From an uncultured Planctomycetota bacterium (GTDB lineage: Bacteria; Planctomycetota; SZUA-567; JAFGNG01): DNA of 14,573 bases. Below are positions 1 to 6,589 of this stretch, piece by piece. Below the pieces are notes generated by a model. The model worked only from the letters and a program-made list of their open reading frames with translations, ran no database searches and was not told the origin of the DNA. Made by a program: the position numbers and the translations under genes. The stretch is taken from the NCBI GenBank assembly GCA_947311175.1, contig CAMZKK010000145.1, forward strand, positions 1 to 14,573, in the 5' to 3' direction. The first letter of the stretch is position 1. Every line of letters starts with the position of its first letter.

Positions 1-293
1 AAGCAATAGGTAACAAGGTGAGAATATTTTCGGGAAAGTGCAACCGCAGTGGTTGTCGCTAAAGGAATGCCTTTGTAGGCAGGACCAAAAAGGCAATCGA
101 ATTCTGCCTCAATGGTTTCGTTTAAGGCTTGGGCGTAGAACTCACCTAATCTAGCGAGTTGTTCTCCATTGTCATAATTTCCGGTATTTATAAAAAAAGG
201 AGTTTTTCGTCCTGACTTGGTGACAAAATCCCCAAAGGTAAGCACCTTACTTTTTACCATAAATTCAATAAATTCACGCTTATAGTTTTTCAT
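1..293 (-). CDS. pyrE: Orotate phosphoribosyltransferase, N-terminal part (cut by window edge)
   Basis: PyrE joins orotate to PRPP to give orotidine 5'-phosphate in pyrimidine synthesis, in the cytoplasm. Reading the minus strand from the ATG at 293-291 gives 97 residues beginning MKNYKREFIEF, with the substrate-loop motif SGRKTPFFINTG near residues 27-38 and the family stretch FGPAYKGIPLATTTAVAL near 69-86. This layout follows the E. coli-type PyrE of about 213 residues, so slightly less than half is present. The PRPP-binding signature (an acidic pair in a hydrophobic strand) lies beyond the left edge. An AGAAAG sequence about 10 nt upstream could serve as a weak ribosome binding site. The gene is divergent from the beta-helix gene at 615. 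Nothing in the visible part suggests damage. Confidence 0.93.
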   Translation of the reverse strand, partial: MKNYKREFIEFMVKSKVLTFGDFVTKSGRKTPFFINTGNYDNGEQLARLGEFYAQALNETIEAEFDCLFGPAYKGIPLATTTAVALSRKYSHLVTYC

Positions 294-372
294 TTTTTTG
301 TAACTTTCTATGTATAATAAAAGAAAAGAATATAGATTATCTAATTCATTAATATCACTTTAAGGTTAGCTA

Positions 373-407
373 AATCATCTTCATTGCTAATTATTCATTA
401 TTAATTA
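373..407. repeat. Degenerate heptanucleotide repeat (TTCATTG / TTCATTA / TTAATTA type)
   Basis: About five 7-base units stand in phase: AATCATC, TTCATTG, CTAATTA, TTCATTA, TTAATTA, ending in TTAATTAA. The same units in nearly the same order end the clearer array at 13983-14045, so this looks like a decayed relative of that array. It lies upstream of pyrE, between the divergent genes. Function is unknown; the similarity is seen by eye, and the AT-richness raises the risk of chance resemblance. Confidence 0.5.
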
Positions 408-532
408 AATTTCGCAGGCTACTGCGTAATGTTTATGATATTGAGACAAGAATAAATATTCAAGCATTAATGATAATGTTGTGGAGATTAGAATTATTCA
501 GGACAGCACCACTATGCTAATTTAGGTTAATA

Positions 533-561
533 TTGCTTTATTTTAAAATTATAGATACAAT
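533..561 (+). promoter_or_regulatory. Candidate sigma-70-type promoter for the beta-helix gene
   Basis: TTGCTT at 533-538 and TACAAT at 556-561 are separated by 17 bases. The -10 box matches 5 of 6 consensus positions and the -35 box 3 of 6. The start codon at 615 follows about 50 bases later, preceded by AAGGA at 602-606 with 8 bases of spacing. In such AT-rich DNA one box pair can arise by chance. Confidence 0.4.
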
Positions 562-614
562 ACAAACAAATTAATTTTACAAGATAACTATATTTTACAA
601 TAAGGATTTAATTT

Positions 615-2138
615 ATGTTTAACGTTAAAGCATTTTCACCATTGATTAAAACGCTATTGATCGGTGTTTTTACTATGTCCGGTTTGGCGATAGGGCAAGA
701 GAAAAGTGTCGGGGGCAACAAAGGTATTATTTATGTTTCATGGGATGGAAGCGGGGATTACAACTGTGACGGCAGCTCTGATCAAGTAGAGATAAATAAG
801 GCATTACAATATGTAGCAAGTCACCCTAAATACACAACTGTTTATTTAAAGGGACCGCATACCTATTGGATTGACCAACCGATTGCGATGCCGAGCAATA
901 TGAAGTTAACCGGTGACGAGACAGCTACGGTTCAATTAATTCATGTTACTGCCGATATTTGGCCTGGCAACAAACCTATGATTTATCCTGCTGGTCAAAA
1001 ATATTGGGAGAGTCACGATGATTATAAATTTGATATAGGAACTGCCTTGTATGGCAAAGATGATGATTCAATATCGAATGTTGAAATCTGTGGATTTAAA
1101 CTTGATGGCGGAGACAACAATTTAAAGACCGGAAAATGGAACATTATTTTAATTCAGTTTTTCACAGCTCACAATATCAAGATTCACGATATGAAATTGT
1201 ATCGGGCTCGTGGTGATTTGATTCGAATTATGGGAGGACCAACTCGGAGCACAAAAGTAAGAATTTATAACAACATACTTTATGATTCAGGACATGATGG
1301 CACATACCTTGTAAGAATTAATGATTTAAAAATATACAACAATGAAGTTTATGAAATTGGCTCTAATGCCGGATTTCGGGTTCACGATTGTTCTAAGATT
1401 TATGTTTATAAAAATATCATCGGGATGGATTGGAATAAATCGGCATGCGGGTATGCAGGGATATATATTTGTGTAAATGGTTTTGAGCCGGAACTTGCCG
1501 AGATTTACGACAATTATATATATGGCAGGACGGTCGGGATTCTTGTGTATGTTGAGTATCAAGGTATGAAAGGTACCGGTGTCCACATTCACCATAACAG
1601 AATATTTAAATCCCTCAATTACGAAGATGACCCTGACATTCACGGTGGGATTCGCATTGTTGCTGCTCGTGATGTCCTTATTGAATACAATACACTTGAG
1701 GGTGGAGTATTAGATGGTATCATCTTTGAGTTTGGAAATCTGGAAGAATCTCAATTTACCGGCAAATTCAAAACAATTGTTAGAAACAATATTATTAGCA
1801 ACTATGGTGGATATGGAATTAAAAGCCGTGTGTCTTCCGGCAAACATCATTATGAATTATCACATAACAATATCTATAATTGTTCCGCTGGTTTTTATGA
1901 TAAAAATATTTTCACAACTCCAACTACCGATGTTCATTACAATCCGTTATATGCCAACACCAAAGGAGATGAGCCTAAAAAAATAGACCTTCATCTTAAA
2001 TCACAATACGGCAGATGGAATGGTAGCAAGGGAGTTAAAGACAAAGAAACCAGCCCTCTGCTGCTAAATACTCCGGCAGACATTGCCTTTGGTGCGTATG
2101 GCAATACTCGCTATGCAAGCAGACGTGAAAAAAAATAA
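615..2138 (+). CDS. Secreted right-handed parallel beta-helix protein
   Basis: A 507-residue protein with a Sec signal peptide: basic start, hydrophobic core (residues 9-24) and a plausible cut after AIG at 25-27. Residues about 155-425 carry repeated short strands of the form hydrophobic-x-hydrophobic-x-N-N-x-hydrophobic (IYNNILY, IYNNEVY, IYDNYIY, IHHNRIF, IEYNTLE, VRNNIIS, LSHNNIY). This spacing is typical of PbH1 parallel beta-helix repeats, the fold of pectate-lyase-like and other glycan-acting or adhesive proteins. The N-terminal WDGSGDYNCDGSSDQVEINKAL segment is the usual first coil of pectate-lyase-superfamily helices. The tail has HLKSQYGRW and GAYGNTRYAS, resembling C-terminal signatures common in secreted beta-helix proteins of planctomycete-like bacteria, but shortened. 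No catalytic residues can be assigned with confidence, so enzyme activity is open; a binding or structural role is equally possible. It precedes two genes with CBM9-like domains. The ATG at 615 is supported by AAGGA at 602-606. Confidence 0.8.
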   Translation: MFNVKAFSPLIKTLLIGVFTMSGLAIGQEKSVGGNKGIIYVSWDGSGDYNCDGSSDQVEINKALQYVASHPKYTTVYLKGPHTYWIDQPIAMPSNMKLTGDETATVQLIHVTADIWPGNKPMIYPAGQKYWESHDDYKFDIGTALYGKDDDSISNVEICGFKLDGGDNNLKTGKWNIILIQFFTAHNIKIHDMKLYRARGDLIRIMGGPTRSTKVRIYNNILYDSGHDGTYLVRINDLKIYNNEVYEIGSNAGFRVHDCSKIYVYKNIIGMDWNKSACGYAGIYICVNGFEPELAEIYDNYIYGRTVGILVYVEYQGMKGTGVHIHHNRIFKSLNYEDDPDIHGGIRIVAARDVLIEYNTLEGGVLDGIIFEFGNLEESQFTGKFKTIVRNNIISNYGGYGIKSRVSSGKHHYELSHNNIYNCSAGFYDKNIFTTPTTDVHYNPLYANTKGDEPKKIDLHLKSQYGRWNGSKGVKDKETSPLLLNTPADIAFGAYGNTRYASRREKK

Positions 2139-2165
2139 TAGATACCACAAGATATGCAATAATAT

Positions 2166-2196
2166 TAAATTCCGCCTCAATTGCGAAATTTAGGTT
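2166..2196. repeat. Stem-loop repeat ending in AATTTAGGTT, upstream of the HEAT/CBM9 gene
   Basis: The arms TAAATTCCGC (2166-2175) and GCGAAATTTA (2183-2192) pair at 9 of 10 positions around a 7-base loop, and the element ends in AATTTAGGTT (2187-2196). A 31-base element of the same length and the same outer parts lies at 4761-4791, 20 of 31 positions matching by eye. No T-run follows the stem, so it is not a classical terminator of the beta-helix gene. The next gene's ribosome binding site, GGAG at 2207-2210, lies just beyond. Confidence 0.5.
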
Positions 2197-2217
2197 TATA
2201 ACTAAAGGAGATACACA

Positions 2218-4077
2218 ATGAAAGCTTGCAAAAATAAGGCTATCGCAAATATTTATATATTATTAATGGCAGTAATATTAATTATCGTTGTCGGAGCATT
2301 GTTGTCTCACCCCAACCCACTAAAAAGTGTTTCGAGGATAATCAATGCCAATAGTGATGTTTCAAATAAAGAAAAATGTGAGGCATTTGAAAAATTAAAT
2401 AAATACCTTAACGCCGACAATGCCGGGGGATTACAAAAAAAGGTTTCCGAAATAATCAATAAAATTCCAAATAATGAAGATGAGAATGTTGTCAAAATAG
2501 TTGTTGATATTTCTCAAAAAATCAAAGGGATTGGCTGTGAACGGTTTTTGACAAGAACAATTACAGACAACAACTATTCTGAAGAGTTAAAATTAAACGC
2601 TTTAAGATTACTTCTCAAAAGCTCGGAGCTTCGTGACAGCTATATTTCAAACAAGATGGCAAACATCATTAAAAACAACAAACGACAACTTGATTTAAGA
2701 AAAAAGATTATTGATAGTGCCAATAAATATTGGAACGGAGAAATCCTTGATGCCTTGCTTGTTGTTGCAAAGGACAAAAATGATTCTATCAACCTTCGCC
2801 TCGCAGCAATCAATAAATTAGGTGAGAAGCTGGTTATGGGTTCATCGGCAATGGATGATATCTTATCACTATATTTGGATAGAAATAAATCAATCACCAA
2901 AGCTGCCCAAAAAGTTTTACAAAAGGCAAGGAATCGCACCAGTATTTTTTCTTTTTATGGTTATGGCACCGCGGTAGGAAATGCAATGGGTGGCGTGTCT
3001 AAGATACAGGCATTAAACGCCTCTCACCAACAACAGTTAATGGCATTAATGGATGACGGGGAAAAAGAAAAAAAGAAAACCGCGGTCGAAAGGATTGCAG
3101 AAAAATTGAATGACTCGGCTACTTCTGTTAGGGTGGCAGCAGTCTATGATTTGGGGCAATTAAATGATAGGGCAGCAATTCCCTTTCTTAATAAACTTGC
3201 CGAGCACGAGACCAAAGGGAGAGTTCAAGTCATGCTCGCTAAGGTTTTTGTAAAATTGCACAACAAAAACACGATAAAGTCATTATCTATCCTAATCAAA
3301 AATGCCCGCAAAAGGGCAAAGCCAGAATGTATAAAGGCATTTGAGATAATTGCGAAAAAAAAATGGTCGGCAAGTATAGTTGGAATAAAAAAAAAATATG
3401 TCGTAAAAAAAGCTTCAGTAAGACCTCAACTAAAAGGCTTATGGAACAATAAGCCTTGGGTAGATGCAAATGTTGGCGTCATAGATAATTTCGCAAGCAA
3501 GAGTTCTTCACATCATCCTATTACTGAATTTAAATTACTCTATGATGACGATAATATTTATCTTCATTTTCAAGTGCATGACAAATACATAATTGCAAAA
3601 ACTAAGGATTTTCAAGGATTGGTTTATCAGGATTCTTGTGTTGAGTTTTTTGTTAAACCAAGTATCGGTAATGGTTATTTTAATTTTGAAGTTAATTGTG
3701 GTGGCAATGTTTTATGTAGTTATATCATAGATAGAAGTTATGCAGTTAATGGAGTCAAAAGAAGAACGAAGTTAAGCAAGTCATGGTTGAGGCAATTAAA
3801 TGTTTTCCATACAATGCCAAAGGTTGTATTAGAAGAAATTAAAAAAGAAACAATCTGGAGAATTGAATATGTAATTCCTAAAAAACTACTGGAGTTTTAT
3901 ATAAAAGAAAAAATAGGAGATTTTTCAGGGCAAGAGTGGACAGCAAACTTTTACAAATGTGCCGATGGCTCTTCTCATCCTCATTGGGGAATGTGGAAAG
4001 ATTGCACGCCACCACTTAATTTTCATCAGCCTGAAAAATTTGGGAAATTAATTTTTGAAAATAGTGACAAAGGTTAA
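2218..4077 (+). CDS. Membrane-anchored HEAT-repeat protein with C-terminal CBM9-like domain
   Basis: A 619-residue protein. Residues about 12-29 form one hydrophobic segment after a basic start, so it is probably a signal anchor placing the rest outside the cytoplasm. Residues about 40-390 are helical repeats of HEAT type, clearest at SINLRLAAINKLGEKL and TSVRVAAVYDLGQLND. A glycine-rich insert (FYGYGTAVGNAMGG) near 243-256 interrupts the solenoid. Residues about 391-616 match the family-9 carbohydrate-binding (DOMON-like) fold, with FKLLYDDDNIYLHFQVHDKYI, DSCVEFFVKP, YFNFEVNCGG and the ending SSHPHWGMW followed by LNFHQPEKFGKLIF. HEAT repeats usually mediate protein contacts and CBM9 domains bind sugar chain ends, so a surface scaffold is inferred; no enzyme motif is seen. 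The start is fixed by GGAG with 7 bases of spacing. A9, A10 and A7 tracts crowd the HEAT/CBM9 junction (3355-3411). A signal peptide cut near residue 30 is an alternative to anchoring. Confidence 0.78.
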   Translation: MKACKNKAIANIYILLMAVILIIVVGALLSHPNPLKSVSRIINANSDVSNKEKCEAFEKLNKYLNADNAGGLQKKVSEIINKIPNNEDENVVKIVVDISQKIKGIGCERFLTRTITDNNYSEELKLNALRLLLKSSELRDSYISNKMANIIKNNKRQLDLRKKIIDSANKYWNGEILDALLVVAKDKNDSINLRLAAINKLGEKLVMGSSAMDDILSLYLDRNKSITKAAQKVLQKARNRTSIFSFYGYGTAVGNAMGGVSKIQALNASHQQQLMALMDDGEKEKKKTAVERIAEKLNDSATSVRVAAVYDLGQLNDRAAIPFLNKLAEHETKGRVQVMLAKVFVKLHNKNTIKSLSILIKNARKRAKPECIKAFEIIAKKKWSASIVGIKKKYVVKKASVRPQLKGLWNNKPWVDANVGVIDNFASKSSSHHPITEFKLLYDDDNIYLHFQVHDKYIIAKTKDFQGLVYQDSCVEFFVKPSIGNGYFNFEVNCGGNVLCSYIIDRSYAVNGVKRRTKLSKSWLRQLNVFHTMPKVVLEEIKKETIWRIEYVIPKKLLEFYIKEKIGDFSGQEWTANFYKCADGSSHPHWGMWKDCTPPLNFHQPEKFGKLIFENSDKG

Positions 4078-4079
4078 AT

Positions 4080-4757
4080 ATGAAAAAAGAATATGTTATT
4101 AAAAAAGCAGTAGTTACTCCCACGCAAACAGGTGAATGGGATGGAAAATCATGGCAAGATGCAAATATCGGCAAGATAGAAATTTTTGGTGACGGTGGCT
4201 CCGGGCATAAGCCGGAAACAAAATTTAAACTTCTTTACGATGCTGAATTTTTATATGTGCACTTTAAGGTTGTTGATAAATATATAATTGCAAAGGCAGC
4301 AGAAACGAAAGAACGTTCTTGTTATGACTCATGTGTTGAATTATTTATAAAGCCTTGGACTGGCAAAGAATATTTTAATTTTGAAATCAATTGCGGTGGG
4401 TATGTAACTTCGTATTTTATGATTGATTGGCAGCGTGTGGGCAATGGTTTTAAAGAAAGAATCTCAATTGATGATAACTTCAAACACCAGCTAAATGTCT
4501 TTCACTCTATGCCTAAGTCAATAATGAATGAGATTAAAAAGAAAACCACATGGCAGGTTGAATATAAAATACCTTTTACACTATTTGAACATTATATTAA
4601 GGAAAAGATTGAAATATTCGCAGGAAAAGAATGGACGGCAAATCTATATAAATGTGCAGATAAGTCTTCTCACCCTCACTGGGGAATGTGGAATGATTGC
4701 ACCCCACCACTAAATTTTCATCAACCGGAAAAGTTTGGAAAATTAATCTTTGAATAA
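4080..4757 (+). CDS. Free-standing CBM9-like carbohydrate-binding domain protein
   Basis: A 225-residue protein consisting only of the CBM9-like domain found at the C-terminus of the preceding gene. The two align end to end with more than half the residues identical by eye, and near-identity over the last 30. Shared landmarks are EYVIKKA at the start, FKLLYDAEFLYVHFKVVDKYI, DSCVELFIKP, YFNFEINCGG, WTANLYKCAD and the HPHWGMW...NFHQPEKFG ending. Stand-alone proteins of this class occur widely and are usually described only as carbohydrate-binding family 9-like. There is no signal peptide, so it should stay in the cytoplasm unless exported otherwise, unlike its partner. It begins 2 bases after the upstream stop, in another reading frame, with AAAGGT before the ATG, so the two genes are surely co-transcribed. 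Nucleotide differences from the upstream copy near the C-terminus are mostly silent, which points to an older, still-selected duplication. Confidence 0.82.
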   Translation: MKKEYVIKKAVVTPTQTGEWDGKSWQDANIGKIEIFGDGGSGHKPETKFKLLYDAEFLYVHFKVVDKYIIAKAAETKERSCYDSCVELFIKPWTGKEYFNFEINCGGYVTSYFMIDWQRVGNGFKERISIDDNFKHQLNVFHSMPKSIMNEIKKKTTWQVEYKIPFTLFEHYIKEKIEIFAGKEWTANLYKCADKSSHPHWGMWNDCTPPLNFHQPEKFGKLIFE

Positions 4758-4791
4758 ACCTAAATTTTATATTTGATACGGAATTTAGGTT
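4757..4791. terminator. Inverted repeat between convergent genes, possible weak bidirectional terminator
   Basis: AACCTAAATT (4757-4766) and AATTTAGGTT (4782-4791) are perfect 10-base inverted arms around a 15-base loop. They fill the space between the stop codon of the CBM9 gene (4755-4757) and that of lepA (4790-4792). The stem is AT-rich and neither side has a strong T-run; the lepA side has only TATTC. A terminator role is inferred from position. The right part, 4761-4791, resembles the stem-loop element at 2166-2196. Confidence 0.45.
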
Positions 4792-6589
4792 AATCCTCAT
4801 CTCTTGAAAGAATGGTCATGAATGCTTTCTGCGGGACGATTACTGAGCCAATTGACTTCATTCGTTTTTTGCCTTCTTTCTGTTTTTCTAATAATTTTCG
4901 TTTTCTCGTAATATCACCACCGTAACATTTTGAGGTTACATTTTTACTCATTGCCGAAATATTTTCCCTTGCGATGATTTTGCCACCAATAGTTGCTTGC
5001 AAAGTTACCTGGAACATATGACGAGGGATTTCTCGACGCATCTTAAGAAGGATTTTTCTAGCTCTCTTTTCTGCGGTTTCTTTTTCAAGAATCATTGATA
5101 ATGCATCAACCGGTTCTCCGTGAACGAGAATATCTACTCGCGTAAGGTTTGCCTTGCGATAACCGGCAACCTCATAATCCATTGTTCCATACCCTCTAGT
5201 CGCACTTTTTAGTTTATCATAAAAGTCAAAAATTATTTCGGCAAATGATACATCATAAGAAAGCAAGGCACGAGTTCCGCCATGTAAATATTCAATCCCT
5301 TTATAGGTTGCCTTCCTGTCCTCAGCGAGCGTCATAACTGCACCAATAAATTCTTCAGGAATCATTATCTGTAATTTCACCACCGGCTCTCTAAATTCAC
5401 TAATAAAGTTTGCTGTTGGCACATCTGCCGGTGAATGTACCTCCATAACCGTGCCATTAGTTTTAAGGATTTCATAAGTTACATTAGGTGCGGTTTGAAC
5501 AATTTCAATTCCGCTTTCTCGCTCTAATCGCTCTTGAATTATCTCCATGTGGAGAAGCCCAAGAAAGCCACACCGAAAACCAAAACCCAACGCACTTGAA
5601 CTTTCAGGCTGATAACTAAAGGACGAATCATTTAGTGCAAGGCGGTCTAATGCCTTACGAAGACCTTCGTAAGTCTCACTCACTGCCGGATAAAATCCAC
5701 AATACACCATTGCCATCGGCTGTTCATATCCCGGCAATGGCTCAACCGTATCTTTTGCAGAAGTAATTGTATCACCAATCCTAACATCTTTTATGTCTTT
5801 AATTGCAGCGACAAGATACCCAACCTCTCCGACAGACAACTCTTTCCTTGCTTCCATCTTTTTGCCAAAAATTCCAATGTCTGTAATCTCATGGGTGCGT
5901 CCCATTGATATCATTTTGATTTTATCACCCTTTTTCAAGGTTCCATCAACCATCCTAATGCTAACGATTACCCCACGATAGTCATCGTAAAATGAGTCGT
6001 AAATTAACGCCCTTGGTGGTGCATCCTTATCACCCGTTGGAGCAGGTATTTTCTCAATAATAGCTGCGAGTGCATCATCAATTCCTTCGCCGGTCTTAGC
6101 ACTGGTTTTTAAAACTTCACTAATATCACAGCCAAGAAATTGCTCAAACTCTTCGCCAACTGCGTCAAAGTCAGCTGTGGGAAGATCTATTTTGTTGACT
6201 ACCGGAATGATGTCTAAGTCTGCCTCAATTGCCAGATAGGCATTTGCCAAGGTCTGTGCCTCCATTCCCTGTGAGGCATCAGCGAGTAATAATGCTCCCT
6301 CACAAGCAGCCATACTTCTACTTACCTCATAAGAAAAATCCACATGACCCGGAGTATCTATGAGGTTGAGGATATATTTTTCGCCTTTATATTCATAAGG
6401 AATAGTTATGGTATGTGCCTTAATGGTGATTCCTCGTTCTCGTTCAAGATCCATATCATCAAGAATTTGTTCTCGAAATTCCCTTTGGGTTATAACTCCG
6501 GTTTTCAACAACAGCCTATCAGCCAGTGTACTTTTACCGTGATCAATATGGGCAATTATTGAGAAGTTTCGTATGTTTTCAGTGCGCAT
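4790..6589 (-). CDS. lepA: Elongation factor 4 (LepA), ribosomal back-translocating GTPase
   Basis: A 599-residue full-length LepA, the family's usual size. This translational GTPase acts on stalled or mis-translocated ribosomes. GTPase motifs are all present: AHIDHGKSTLADRLL (G1, residues 13-27), RERGITI (switch I), DTPGHVDF (G3) and NKIDLP (G4). The LepA-specific C-terminal domain is clear, with SKCYGGDITRKRKLLEKQ and KEGKKRMKSIGSV, which separate it from EF-G. The ATG at 6589 has GGAG 7 bases upstream. It overlaps the end of the ROK kinase gene by 34 nt, so translation is probably coupled. It is the last gene of the long minus-strand string and converges on the CBM9 gene. Confidence 0.97.
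   Translation of the reverse strand: MRTENIRNFSIIAHIDHGKSTLADRLLLKTGVITQREFREQILDDMDLERERGITIKAHTITIPYEYKGEKYILNLIDTPGHVDFSYEVSRSMAACEGALLLADASQGMEAQTLANAYLAIEADLDIIPVVNKIDLPTADFDAVGEEFEQFLGCDISEVLKTSAKTGEGIDDALAAIIEKIPAPTGDKDAPPRALIYDSFYDDYRGVIVSIRMVDGTLKKGDKIKMISMGRTHEITDIGIFGKKMEARKELSVGEVGYLVAAIKDIKDVRIGDTITSAKDTVEPLPGYEQPMAMVYCGFYPAVSETYEGLRKALDRLALNDSSFSYQPESSSALGFGFRCGFLGLLHMEIIQERLERESGIEIVQTAPNVTYEILKTNGTVMEVHSPADVPTANFISEFREPVVKLQIMIPEEFIGAVMTLAEDRKATYKGIEYLHGGTRALLSYDVSFAEIIFDFYDKLKSATRGYGTMDYEVAGYRKANLTRVDILVHGEPVDALSMILEKETAEKRARKILLKMRREIPRHMFQVTLQATIGGKIIARENISAMSKNVTSKCYGGDITRKRKLLEKQKEGKKRMKSIGSVIVPQKAFMTILSRDED

Larger units (their letters stand above)
294..614. other. Divergent intergenic region, pyrE / beta-helix gene
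   Basis: This 321-base stretch holds no credible gene on either strand. It contains the start region of pyrE on the minus strand, with a TATTAT-like sequence near 313-320 but no convincing -35 box. It also holds a degenerate heptad repeat at about 373-407, one copy of the decamer AATTTAGGTT at 519-528, and a promoter-like pair at 533-561 facing the beta-helix gene. The part between about 410 and 515 shows nothing I can name. Confidence 0.7.

Noticed and set aside
1326..1643. Antisense open frame within the beta-helix gene
   Set aside because: No ribosome binding site or family resemblance; it mirrors the repeated strand pattern of the sense gene.
4075..4082. CBM9 gene as a read-through or broken extension of the HEAT/CBM9 gene
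   Set aside because: The second gene lies in a different frame, has its own ATG with AAAGGT before it, and starts with a full domain. This is a duplicated gene, not a single gene split by a stop.
615..4757. Phage, transposon or integron origin for the plus-strand block
   Set aside because: No integrase, transposase, tRNA target, terminal inverted repeats or target duplication could be seen at its borders; the recurring decamer alone does not show mobility.
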